The notes beneath the pieces are model-generated. The model was not told the DNA's origin. It saw only the letters and a program-made list of their open reading frames with translations, and made no database searches. A stretch of DNA of 64,000 nt, taken from positions 38,889 to 102,888 of the forward strand of contig JACRJB010000015.1 of assembly GCA_016215605.1 (NCBI GenBank). Direction: 5' to 3'. Positions 1-8,926 of this stretch are shown here, piece after piece; position 1 is the stretch's first letter, and each line of letters begins with the position of its first letter. Origin of the DNA: Rhodopseudomonas palustris (GTDB lineage: Bacteria; Pseudomonadota; Alphaproteobacteria; Rhizobiales; Xanthobacteraceae). A program made the translations under genes and the position numbers.

Positions 1-1
1 G

Positions 2-289
2 ATCCTCGCGGCGATCCTGTCGGTGGCGGCGGCGGAGGCGACGGTGGCCAAGGGCGCCGGCCTGCTCGCGGTGTATTCGCTGGGCCTCGGCGTGCCGTTC
101 CTGCTCGCGGCGCTGATGATCGAGCAGTTCTCCGGCCTGTTCGCGCGGATGAAGAAGCACCTCGCGACCGTCGAGCGGGTGATGGGCGCGCTGATGATCG
201 TCACCGGCATCGCCTTTTTGACGGGCGCGATCACCGACGTCAGCGTCTGGCTGCTGAACACCTTCCCGGCGCTGGGGAATATCGGGTAG
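2..289 (+). CDS. Cytochrome c biogenesis protein CcdA-like, C-terminal part (truncated by window start)
   Basis: Open frame from base 2; hydrophobic segments with GLGVPFLLAAL and MKKHLATVERVMGALMIVTGIAFLTG, typical of the CcdA/DsbD transmembrane family. Confidence 0.8.
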   Translation: MLAAILSVAAAEATVAKGAGLLAVYSLGLGVPFLLAALMIEQFSGLFARMKKHLATVERVMGALMIVTGIAFLTGAITDVSVWLLNTFPALGNIG

Positions 290-333
290 TTCGCCGCGGT
301 TCGGCGAGTCCTCGTCGTCTTCCCGTCCACCAG

Positions 334-441
334 CGTCATTGCCGGGCTTGACCCGGCAATCCATCCTCTTCGCAAAAACGACGGCCTCAACGCGCCGCCT
401 TGGTTCCCTGATGGATGCGCGGGTCAAGCCCGCGCATGACG
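334..441. repeat. Composite palindromic repeat (family C), left copy flanking the GIY-YIG gene
   Basis: cgtcattgccgggcttgacccggcaatccatc...tgatggatgcgcgggtcaagcccgcgcatgacg; nearly the same unit recurs at 915-1020. Confidence 0.85.
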
Positions 442-553
442 AAGTCCAGTAGTTCGGCTAGTAGCGCGCCATATCCGTCGCGACTCGGCTTGACGCAGAA
501 ATCCAATACTTTGAAGATCAGGCTGCTCGGCACGGCTCTCTCGGAGAGTCAGT

Positions 554-841
554 ATGTCCTACTGGGTCTACATTCTCGCCAGCGCTCCAGGCGGCACGCT
601 GTATGTCGGTGTGACAAACGATCTCGTTCGTCGCACATACGAACATCGCGAAGGACTGGTCGAAGGCTTCACCCGCAAGTACGGCATCAAGCGCCTCGTG
701 TATTTCGAAGCGCACGACACGGCACTGGCGGCGATCCAGCGCGAGAAGAACATCAAGCACTGGCCGCGCGAGTGGAAGATCGACCTGATCGTGCGCGACA
801 ATCCGGACTGGGACGATCTCTACGATCGGATCGTTTGCTAG
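554..841 (+). CDS. GIY-YIG nuclease family protein (YhbQ/UPF0213-like, 95 aa)
   Basis: MSYWVYILASAPGGTLYVGVTNDLVRRTYEHREG...AIQREKNIKHWPREWKIDLI: VYI-YVG motif and conserved R, E and K residues of the single-domain family. Confidence 0.92.
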   Translation: MSYWVYILASAPGGTLYVGVTNDLVRRTYEHREGLVEGFTRKYGIKRLVYFEAHDTALAAIQREKNIKHWPREWKIDLIVRDNPDWDDLYDRIVC

Positions 842-1020
842 AGGATGGATGCGCGGGTCAAGCCCGCGCATGACGCCGAATGGGCGGAGAGGTCGACCTG
901 TCGGTTCAGAGGCACGTCATTGCCGGGCTTGACCCGGCAATCCATCGTCTTCGCAAACGACGGCTCCAACGCGCGACCTTCGTCTCTTGATGGATGCGCG
1001 GGTCGAGCCCGCGCATGACG
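842..1020. repeat. Family C palindromic repeats: half-unit at 842-873 directly after the stop codon, full unit at 915-1020
   Basis: ggatgcgcgggtcaagcccgcgcatgac, then cgtcattgccgggcttgacccggcaatccatc...gcccgcgcatgacg. Confidence 0.85.
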
Positions 1021-1065
1021 TTGTTGGAGGTGTGTGAGGCTTTGCCTCACATCGTAGCGCGCCCC

Positions 1066-2181
1066 TCACATCGCCTTGCCGGCGATCTCGGCGTAGTTGC
1101 CCTTGGCGTCCCATTTGTAGACGACGTAGTCGATCGCCTTGATGTCGCCCTTGGCGTCGAACGCCATCTTGCCGAGCACGGTGTCCCATTCGCCGGCCTT
1201 GATGGCGTCGATCACCTTCTTCGGGTCGGTGGTCTTGGCCTTGGCGACGGCCTGCGACCAGACCTGGAACGCCGCGTAGGTGTACAGCGTGTAGCCTTCC
1301 GGATCGATGCCCTTGGCCTTGAACTTCTCGACGATCTCCTTGGCGGTCGGCTTGTTGCGCGGGTCGGGGCCGAAGGTGAACAGCGTGCCTTCCGCGAGCG
1401 GGCCGGTGATCGAGGCGAATTCCTTGTCGTTCATCGCGTCGCCGGCCATCATCACCGTCTTCAGGCCCTGGTCGCGCATCTGGCGCAGGATCAGGCCGGC
1501 TTCCTGATGATAGCCGCCGATATAGACCAGATCGATGGCGTCGCGCTTCAGCCGCGACACGATCGAATTGAAGTCCTTGTCGCCCTTGTTGTAGGACTCG
1601 AACATCTTCTCGGTGAAGCCGGCCTTGTTCAGCGCCTTCTTGGTCTCGTCGGCGAGACCCTTGCCGTAGGTGGTCTTGTCGTTGAGGATCGCGACGTTCT
1701 TGCCCTTGTAGTTCTTGACGATGTAGTCGGCGGCGACCAGGCCCTGCTGATCGTCGCGACCGCAGACGCGCAGCACGTTCCACAGCTTGCGCTCGGTGAA
1801 CAGCGGGTTGGTCGAGGCCGGGGTGATCTGCAGCACGTTGCCGTCGGCATAGGCTTCGGAGGCCGGGATCGACGACGACGAGCAGAAGTGGCCGGCGACG
1901 AACGGGATGCCTTCGCCGGCGATCTTTTCGGCGATCGAGCGCGCCTGCTTCGGATCGCAGCCGTCGTCGCCGGTCTGCAGCTTGAGCTGCTTGCCGAGCA
2001 CGCCGCCCGCGGCGTTGAGATCGGCCACGGCCTGGTCGGCGCCGTTCTTCAACTGGCGTCCGAACGCCGACTCGCCGCCGGTCATCGGACCGGCGACCGC
2101 GACCGTGAGGTCCTGCGCCAGCGCCGTCGTCGACAGCGCCAGCGAGGCGCCGAATGCCAAACCGAGAAGCTTGAGTTTCAT
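1066..2181 (-). CDS. livK: Branched-chain amino acid ABC transporter substrate-binding protein
   Basis: MKLKLLGLAFGASLALSTTALAQDLTVAVAGPMTGGESAFGRQLKNGADQAVADLNAAGGVLGKQL; signal peptide and Leu/Ile/Val-binding fold; start placed at 2181, inside the longer ORF. Confidence 0.9.
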   Translation of the reverse strand: MKLKLLGLAFGASLALSTTALAQDLTVAVAGPMTGGESAFGRQLKNGADQAVADLNAAGGVLGKQLKLQTGDDGCDPKQARSIAEKIAGEGIPFVAGHFCSSSSIPASEAYADGNVLQITPASTNPLFTERKLWNVLRVCGRDDQQGLVAADYIVKNYKGKNVAILNDKTTYGKGLADETKKALNKAGFTEKMFESYNKGDKDFNSIVSRLKRDAIDLVYIGGYHQEAGLILRQMRDQGLKTVMMAGDAMNDKEFASITGPLAEGTLFTFGPDPRNKPTAKEIVEKFKAKGIDPEGYTLYTYAAFQVWSQAVAKAKTTDPKKVIDAIKAGEWDTVLGKMAFDAKGDIKAIDYVVYKWDAKGNYAEIAGKAM

Positions 2182-2347
2182 GGATGAGTCCCTGCGGTAA
2201 ACTGTCCAGACAAACAGCCGCGCCCGAGCCGGTCGGAACGCGAGTCCTGACGGCATTGTTGGCTGATTTTCGCGACAAGTCATCGACAAAATGCGCGGTT
2301 TGCCGCAGCGCTCTGGCACATTCTGCCGCAGCCCGCCGGCGGTGTCG

Positions 2348-3082
2348 TCACACCTTGCGGCCGCCTTCGAGATAGGCGGCGCGGACTTCCGGCCGCGCCA
2401 GCAATTCGGCGCCGCTGCCGCTCATGGTGATCAGGCCGTTGACCAGCACGTAGCCGCGATGCGCCAGCCGCAGCGCATGGTTGGCGTTCTGCTCGACAAT
2501 CAGCACGGTCAGGCCGTCCTGCCGGTTCAGGGTGCGGATCGCGTCGAAAATCTGTCGGGTGATCAGCGGCGCGAGGCCGAGCGAGGGCTCGTCGAGCAAC
2601 AGCAGCCGCGGCCGGCTCATCAGTGCGCGGCCGATCGCCAGCATCTGCTGCTCGCCGCCGGAGAGCGTGCCGCCGCGCTGGCTGGTGCGCTCGCGCAAGC
2701 GCGGGAACAGCGTCAGCACCCGCTCCAGCACCGCGGCGCGCTCGGCCTCGTTGCTCTCGCCGGCATCGGCGCCCATCTGCAGATTCTCGGCGACGCTCAT
2801 CCGCGGGAAGATCCGCCGGCCCTCCGGCGATTGCGCGATGCTCATCCGCGCGATCTGGTGCGTCGGCGTCTGCGTGATGTCGACGCCGTCGAACACGATG
2901 CGGCCGGTCTTGGCGCGCGGCTTGCCGAAGATCGTCATCATCAGCGTCGACTTGCCGGCGCCGTTGGCGCCGATCAGCGCGACGATCTCGCCCGGACTGA
3001 TGTCGAGATCGACGCCCTTCAGCGCCTCGATCTTGCCGTAGGCGGCGCGGAGGTTTTCGATGCGGAGGAGGGGGGCAGTCAT
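2348..3082 (-). CDS. livF: Branched-chain amino acid ABC transporter ATP-binding protein LivF
   Basis: Walker A GANGAGKST, signature LSGGEQQMLAIGRALMSRP, LLLLDEPSLGLAP. Confidence 0.92.
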   Translation of the reverse strand: MTAPLLRIENLRAAYGKIEALKGVDLDISPGEIVALIGANGAGKSTLMMTIFGKPRAKTGRIVFDGVDITQTPTHQIARMSIAQSPEGRRIFPRMSVAENLQMGADAGESNEAERAAVLERVLTLFPRLRERTSQRGGTLSGGEQQMLAIGRALMSRPRLLLLDEPSLGLAPLITRQIFDAIRTLNRQDGLTVLIVEQNANHALRLAHRGYVLVNGLITMSGSGAELLARPEVRAAYLEGGRKV

Positions 3083-3095
3083 TCGCTGCACTCCG

Positions 3096-3220
3096 TGCCC
3101 CGGACGCGATGCGATCCGCAGGATCGCGTCGCAGAGCCGGGGCCGTAACGGCGCACGGCATTCGTGACGGTCCCGGCTCTGCGGTGCAGCGCTTGCGCGC
3201 CGCACCGCGTCCGGGACACG
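3096..3220. repeat. Palindromic intergenic repeat (family E) between livG and livF
   Basis: ccccggacgcgatgcgatccgcag...gtgcagcgcttgcgcgccgcaccgcgtccgggacacg; same family at 59011-59222 and 63601-63748. Confidence 0.7.
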
Positions 3221-3233
3221 AGTAAAACGGCGG

Positions 3234-4073
3234 TCACAGCCCGAGCTCCTGCTCGACGGCTTCGACTTCTTCGTCCTCGACGCCGAGATAGGCGGCGATG
3301 ACGCGCTGGTCGTCGCGGATCTGCTGCGGCGTGCCCTCGGCGATCTTGACGCCGTAGTCGAGCACGACGATGGCGTCGGAGATTTCCATCACCACGCTCA
3401 TGTCGTGCTCGATCAGCAGCACCGAGGTGGCGTGATCGTCGCGGATCGACAGCAAGAGTTCGCTGAGCGCGGCGCTTTCGCGGGCGTTGAGGCCGGCGGC
3501 CGGTTCGTCGAGACACAGCAGCACCGGGTCGGTGCACATCGCGCGCGCGATCTCGAGCCGGCGCTGGTCGCCGTAAGGCAGATTGCCGGCGGCGTCGTCG
3601 GCGCGGTCCTTGAGGCCGATCCGCTCGAGCCAGAAGGTGGCCCGCTCGATCGCCTGCTTCTCGGCCGCGCGCCAGGACGGCGCGCCGATCAGGCCGAGGA
3701 AGGTCAGGCCCGAGGCCAGCATCAGCTTGTTGTGCTGCGCCACCATCAGGTTTTCCAGCGCCGTCATGCCGGCGAACAGCCGGATGTTCTGGAAGGTGCG
3801 CGCGACCTTGGCGATCTTGGTGATGCGGAAGTCGTTGAGCTTGTCGAGCCGAAAGCTCTCGCCGCCCGGATGCGTCAGGCTGATCTCGCCCGCGCTCGGC
3901 CGGTAGAACCCGGTGATGCAGTTGAACACCGTGGTCTTGCCGGCGCCGTTCGGGCCGATCAGCGCGGTGATCTTGCCGCGCTCTGCCGCGAACGACAGTT
4001 CGTTGACGGCGATGATGCCGCCGAACCGCATCGTCAGTCCGTCGACGCGCAGGATGTCGCCGTTGCCGCTCAT
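3234..4073 (-). CDS. livG: Branched-chain amino acid ABC transporter ATP-binding protein LivG
   Basis: MSGNGDILRVDGLTMRFGGIIAVNELSF...GPNGAGKTTVFNCITGFYRP...LPYGDQRRLEIARAM; C-terminal part of the 3234-6413 ORF. Confidence 0.92.
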   Translation of the reverse strand: MSGNGDILRVDGLTMRFGGIIAVNELSFAAERGKITALIGPNGAGKTTVFNCITGFYRPSAGEISLTHPGGESFRLDKLNDFRITKIAKVARTFQNIRLFAGMTALENLMVAQHNKLMLASGLTFLGLIGAPSWRAAEKQAIERATFWLERIGLKDRADDAAGNLPYGDQRRLEIARAMCTDPVLLCLDEPAAGLNARESAALSELLLSIRDDHATSVLLIEHDMSVVMEISDAIVVLDYGVKIAEGTPQQIRDDQRVIAAYLGVEDEEVEAVEQELGL

Positions 4074-5401
4074 CCGTGGCCCTCCTTGACGAGGTCGGAG
4101 GAGATCGCCTGGTTGCGCTCGAGGAACACTGTCGGGGCGCGATGGCCGATCAGGCCGCGCGGCCGCCACACCATCAGCAGCACCATCGACAGGCCGAACA
4201 CCAGCATGCGGAACTGATCGAGCCCGCGGAACAGCTCGAAGCCGCCGATCAGCGTCAGCGCCGCCAGCGCGACGCCGAGCTGCGAGCCCATGCCGCCGAG
4301 CACGACGATCGCCAGCACCAGCGCGGATTCCTGGAAGGTGAAGGATTCCGGCGAGATGAAGCCCTGCCGGGTGGCGAAGAACGCACCGGCGAAGCCGCCG
4401 AACATCGCGCCGGTGGCGAAGGCCGTCAGCTTGGTCGTGGTGGTGTTGATGCCGAGCGCACGGCAGGCGACTTCGTCCTCGCGCAGCGCCTCCCAGGCGC
4501 GGCCGATCGGCAGCCGCCGCAGCCGGATCGTCGCCCAGTTGGTCAGCAGCGCCAGCGCCAGGATGAGATAGAACAGGAACACCAGTCGCTGCGACGGCGA
4601 GAACGCGATCCCCAGCTTGGCGGCGAGGCCGTTCTCGCCCGCCACCAGCGGGATGCCGAACAGCGTCGGCCGCGGAATGCCGCTGATGCCGTTCGGGCCG
4701 CCGGTCAGGCTCTGCCAGTTGATGATCACCAGACGGATGATCTCGCCGAAGGCGAGGGTGACGATGGCCAGATAGTCGCCGCGCAGCCGCAGCACCGGAA
4801 AGCCGAGCAGCACGCCCCAGAACGCGGCGAGGATGCCGGCGAGCGGCAGGCAGATCCAGAACGACAGCCCGAAATTGGTGGCGAGCAGCGCGTAGGAATA
4901 GGCGCCGACCGCATAGAACGCGACGTAGCCGAGGTCGAGCAGGCCGGCGAGGCCGACCACGATGTTGAGGCCCCAGCCCAGCATCACGTAGGTCAGCACC
5001 AGAATCCCGAGATCGAGGATGTAGCGCTGGTCGTAGAAGATCACCGGCACCAGAATGGTGAAGATCAGCAGGATCGGCGCGACGGCGCGGCCGGCGACGC
5101 TGAGTGTTTTGCGCGCGCCCTCCGGCATCAGCCGCGGCGTGTCGACCGGACCCCACCAGCGGCGCAGCAACTCGACCACGATCGAGCCGACGAACACCGC
5201 GCCGACCATGCCGGCGAGATCGCCGAATCGCGTCCAGTAGATCAGCTGCCCTTCGGGCCCGGCTTCGGTCCGCACGCCGATCATCAGTGAAAACAGAACC
5301 AGCGCCACGAGGGCGCTGATCAGGGCTTTCTTGAAGATGAAACCGACGTCGACGCCTGGTTTGGCGGCGGTTGCAGCGGCGGCGTGAGCGATCTTGGCCA
5401 C
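4070..5401 (-). CDS. livM: Branched-chain amino acid ABC transporter permease LivM
   Basis: Multi-TM protein with GLNIVVGLAGLLDLGYVAFYAVGAYSYALL and GAMFGGFAGAFFATRQGFISPESFTFQESALVLAIVVLGGMGS; 4-bp overlap with livG. Confidence 0.92.
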   Translation of the reverse strand: MAKIAHAAAATAAKPGVDVGFIFKKALISALVALVLFSLMIGVRTEAGPEGQLIYWTRFGDLAGMVGAVFVGSIVVELLRRWWGPVDTPRLMPEGARKTLSVAGRAVAPILLIFTILVPVIFYDQRYILDLGILVLTYVMLGWGLNIVVGLAGLLDLGYVAFYAVGAYSYALLATNFGLSFWICLPLAGILAAFWGVLLGFPVLRLRGDYLAIVTLAFGEIIRLVIINWQSLTGGPNGISGIPRPTLFGIPLVAGENGLAAKLGIAFSPSQRLVFLFYLILALALLTNWATIRLRRLPIGRAWEALREDEVACRALGINTTTTKLTAFATGAMFGGFAGAFFATRQGFISPESFTFQESALVLAIVVLGGMGSQLGVALAALTLIGGFELFRGLDQFRMLVFGLSMVLLMVWRPRGLIGHRAPTVFLERNQAISSDLVKEGHG

Positions 5402-5410
5402 GCGCGCCGC

Positions 5411-6329
5411 TCAGACTTTTTCGACTTCCGGCCGGCCCAGCAGGCCGGTCGGCATGAAGATCAGCACCACGATCAGGATCGAAAACGCCGCGACGTCCTT
5501 GTACTCGACCGAGAAATACGCCGACCACATCGTCTCGATCAGCCCGATCAACAGGCCGCCGAGCATGGCGCCGGGCAGCGAGCCGATGCCGCCGAGCACG
5601 GCGGCAGTGAACGCCTTGATGCCGGCGACGAAGCCCATGAAGAAGTCGACCAGCCCGTAATACAGCAGGTACATCATGCCCGCGACCGAGGCGAGCGCGG
5701 CGCCGATGACGAAGGTCATCGAGATGGTGCGGTCGACGTCGACGCCGAGCAGCGACGCCATGGTCTGGTCCTGTTCGCAGGCGCGCATGTCGCGGCCGAG
5801 CCGGGTCCGCGACACCAGCCAGGTGAAGATCGCCAGCAGCACGATGGTGGTGATCACCACCACGATCTGGACGTTGGACAGCCGGACCACGAAGCCGTCG
5901 GCGCCTTCGTGCAGCGTGTAGCCGCCGGTGATGATCGGCGGCACCGGCTTGACCCGCGCGCCCTGCGCCACCTGCGAGTAGTTCATCAGCACGAACGACA
6001 TGCCGATCGCCGACAGCATCGGGGCGAGGCGGAACGAATGCCGCAGCGGCCGGTAGGCGATCCGCTCGACGGTCCAGCCGTACAGCGCGGTGATCGCCAT
6101 CGACACCAGCAGCACCACCAGCAGGATCAGCGGCACGAAGGTGAGGCCGAACGACACCAGGATCAGGAAGCTGATCAGGGCGATGAAGCCGCCGATCATG
6201 AAGATGTCGCCATGGGCGAAGTTGATCATCCCGACGATGCCGTAGACCATCGTGTAGCCGATCGCGATCAGGCCGTAGATCGAGCCGAGCACGAGGCCGT
6301 TGATGAGCTGCTGGGCGAAATAGTCCATG
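5411..6329 (-). CDS. livH: Branched-chain amino acid ABC transporter permease LivH
   Basis: MDYFAQQLINGLVLGSIYGLIAIGYTMVYGIVGMINFAHGDIFMIGGF, canonical LivH start; start set at 6329. Confidence 0.93.
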
Positions 6330-6657
6330 CGCTGCCGCTGTTGTCCGACGGATCGTATCCGACGCCGGAGGGAGAACCGAGTGTTGCGAGGCCGGTGCGC
6401 CACCGTAGCGCACCCGCTCGCGCCGAAGTGCCGATGCGGCGCGTGACCCGGCAGCCGGAACGTCGCTTCGGTGCGGATTTTGTAACAGTGCGAATTGGTT
6501 ACGGCAACCGCGCCGGATTGTGACCTTCGTCCCTGTGGACGACGCGGCGGGCCGGGCCTCGCCGGAGAGGGCGGCGGCGTGCGCCGGGAAGGGAAACTGT
6601 TTCGGGCATCGCGACTTGTTTCAGGCGACTTGAAGCCAACAGCCAGGGAGGAATCAG

Positions 6658-6807
6658 ATGTCGAACAAGGACCAGCAGAAACCGACCCCCAGCCAGAAGC
6701 CCCAGCAGCAGCAACAGGGGGTGAGTTCGAAACCCGGCCAGCAGCAGCAGGAGCCGGGGCGCGACGACAGCGCCGGCAAGGGCCCGAACCAGACCGGCAA
6801 GACCTGA
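6658..6807 (+). CDS. Small Gln/Pro-rich, probably disordered protein (49 aa), below the size cutoff of the ORF track
   Basis: agggaggaatcag-ATG; MSNKDQQKPTPSQKPQQQQQGVSSKPGQQQQEPGRDDSAGKGPNQTGKT*; good SD and a terminator hairpin ~40 bp downstream. Confidence 0.6.
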   Translation: MSNKDQQKPTPSQKPQQQQQGVSSKPGQQQQEPGRDDSAGKGPNQTGKT

Positions 6808-6843
6808 TCGGTCGCCGATCGCCAATCCCGCTGCCGATCCTGC

Positions 6844-6868
6844 AAATCCCGCCGCAAGGCGGGATTTT
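6844..6868 (+). terminator. Rho-independent terminator
   Basis: aaatcccgcc-gcaa-ggcgggatttttg. Confidence 0.8.
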
Positions 6869-7047
6869 TGTTGCCAGCAAGTTTTGTGCCCAAACGGGTG
6901 GGGCGAGCCCCCGACCGGCGTCATCCACAGGGGTTAATGAAAATTAAGGTTAACAAAGCCTTTCCATTGTCGCTCGCCGTTAACCGGGTTTAGCTCGCAG
7001 CGCCGGTCTCTGCGATGCGCGGAGGCCGTTTGCAGCGGGAACCGACG

Positions 7048-7572
7048 ATGAAGACCAACTGGCGGATCAGCTCTGTGAACGGCGTGCTGCTCGCCGCCTA
7101 TTTCATCCCGACCTGGCTGATCGTCGCCTTCAAGATCATGGTGTCGCCGATCCACGCGTATTACGACCGGCCCAACATCGCGGTCGCGATCTTCGTCGGC
7201 GACCACTTCCACCTCGCTGCCGCCGACATGGTGCGGACCGCCTGGCTGCTGGCGCTCGCCAAGCTGACGGTGGTGGCGTTCTTCGCGGTGTTCATCGCGC
7301 TGCTGACCCGGCCGTCGATTCGCAAGGCCGGCGGCTGCGACGAGGCGCTGGCGATCGCGCTGACCTTCGGCAGCGTGATCAGCTTCGCCAGCATGATCAT
7401 GGCGTCGCAGGTCGGCGAAATGGAAGCGATGCGGCTGCACGCGACCGAATTGCTGCTGCTGCTCGGCACCGCGATCGTGATGCTGGTTGAGCGGCCCGTG
7501 CCGGCGGTCGCCAGAGTTGCGGAGCAGTCGGCGGTGATGCCGAACTATCCGCATGCGCCGCAGAATTCCTGA
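7048..7572 (+). CDS. Small multi-TM membrane protein of unknown function
   Basis: MKTNWRISSVNGVLLAAYFIPTWLIVAFKIMVSPIHAYYDRPNIAVAIFVGDHF..., about four hydrophobic segments. Confidence 0.65.
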   Translation: MKTNWRISSVNGVLLAAYFIPTWLIVAFKIMVSPIHAYYDRPNIAVAIFVGDHFHLAAADMVRTAWLLALAKLTVVAFFAVFIALLTRPSIRKAGGCDEALAIALTFGSVISFASMIMASQVGEMEAMRLHATELLLLLGTAIVMLVERPVPAVARVAEQSAVMPNYPHAPQNS

Positions 7573-7743
7573 TTCCTCTCCGAGCCAGCCCGCCGAGCCG
7601 AGCTCTATCGCACTGCGCAAGGCTTCTATGCTTCGCGCGGAACGACTTGCGGTTCGGCGCTACTTTTGCTTTTGCGAATAGCATGCTTTAGTTGGCGGGC
7701 AACGCCGCCGATCAAGGCGGCAGATTTCGCGGGAGGACGATCC

Positions 7744-8208
7744 ATGGCCATGACGATGAACGGCGAAGTCCAGCTGGACGCGCCGAAAGATCTGGTGTGG
7801 ACCAAGCTGAACGATCCGGAAGTGCTGAAGCAGTGCATTCCGGGCTGCGAGGAGCTCGAGAAGACCGAGGACCAGGAGGGCTTTCGCGCGGTCGCCAAGC
7901 TCAAGGTCGGGCCGGTCTCGGCGCGCTTCAAGGGCCGCGTGACGCTCAGCGATCTCGATCCGCCGAACGGCTACAAGATCACCGGCGAGGGTGAGGGCGG
8001 CGTCGCCGGCTTCGCCAAGGGCGGCGCGGTGGTCGGGCTGTCCGACAAGGACGGCGGCACGCTGCTGTCCTACGACGTCGAGGCGCATATCGGCGGCAAG
8101 CTGGCGCAGCTCGGGCAGCGGCTGATCAACGGCTCGGCGAAGAAGCTCGCCGACGAGTTCTTCGCCAATTTCTCCAAGGCGGTTCAGAACGGCAACGGCG
8201 GCGCCTGA
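7744..8208 (+). CDS. coxG: CoxG-type carbon monoxide dehydrogenase accessory protein (SRPBCC fold)
   Basis: MAMTMNGEVQLDAPKDLVWTKLNDPEVLKQCIPGCEELEK...VGLSDKDGGTLLSYDVEAHIGGKLAQLGQRLI. Confidence 0.9.
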   Translation: MAMTMNGEVQLDAPKDLVWTKLNDPEVLKQCIPGCEELEKTEDQEGFRAVAKLKVGPVSARFKGRVTLSDLDPPNGYKITGEGEGGVAGFAKGGAVVGLSDKDGGTLLSYDVEAHIGGKLAQLGQRLINGSAKKLADEFFANFSKAVQNGNGGA

Positions 8209-8394
8209 TCGCGCCGCGCAGGCATTGTCGCCGTCGTCATCACGCTCCCGTTATCAAGCGTTACCCGCGCTTGCGATGTTCCGATCGGAGGTTGCCGATC
8301 CGGATGTTGCCCCCTAAGATATCTTCAAGAAACACAACTAAAACGTGAAATGGCTGCCGTGCAATGCGGCGGTGCGAAATGAACGAGAGGGCCG

Positions 8395-8880
8395 ATGGCC
8401 AAGATTTCACTGATCGTCAATGGCAATCCCGTGACCGCGAACGTCGACCCGCGCACGCTGCTGGTGCAGTTTCTGCGCGAACATCTGCGGCTCACCGGCA
8501 CCCATGTCGGCTGTGACACCTCGCAGTGCGGCGCCTGCGTCGTCCACGTCGACGGCAAGGCGGTGAAGTCCTGCACCACGCTGGCGGTGATGGCGGACGG
8601 CCACGAGGTGACGACGATCGAGGGACTTGCGGCCGACGGCGCGCCGCTGCATCCGATGCAGGAAGCCTTCCGTGAGAATCATGGCCTGCAGTGCGGTTTC
8701 TGCACCCCGGGCATGATCATGACCGCGGTCGATCTGGTGAAGCGCAAGGGCCACGATCTGTCCGACGCCACGATTCGCGAGGAGCTCGAGGGCAATCTGT
8801 GCCGCTGCACCGGCTATCAGAACATCGTGCTGTCGATCGCGGCCGGCGCCAAGGCGATGGCGAATTCCGACCGCGCATAA
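8395..8880 (+). CDS. coxS: CO dehydrogenase/xanthine dehydrogenase-type small subunit ([2Fe-2S])
   Basis: [27 protein letters not shown] and [18 protein letters not shown]...[12 protein letters not shown] Cys motifs. Confidence 0.95.
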   Translation: MAKISLIVNGNPVTANVDPRTLLVQFLREHLRLTGTHVGCDTSQCGACVVHVDGKAVKSCTTLAVMADGHEVTTIEGLAADGAPLHPMQEAFRENHGLQCGFCTPGMIMTAVDLVKRKGHDLSDATIREELEGNLCRCTGYQNIVLSIAAGAKAMANSDRA

Positions 8881-8926
8881 TGCGTCACGGACCGAGATAA
8901 GCGCAGGCTAGGGCCAGGGAAGCTCA

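Noticed and set aside
415-873. 152-aa plus-strand ORF overlapping the GIY-YIG gene
   Set aside because: Different frame, repeat-derived start and Arg-rich translation; the GIY-YIG frame is the coding one.
3234-6413. Single 1059-aa ORF on the minus strand
   Set aside because: Only the C-terminal part (from MSGNGDILRV, start 4073) is real (LivG). The upstream Arg/Pro/Ala-rich stretch is an off-frame reading of livM and livH.
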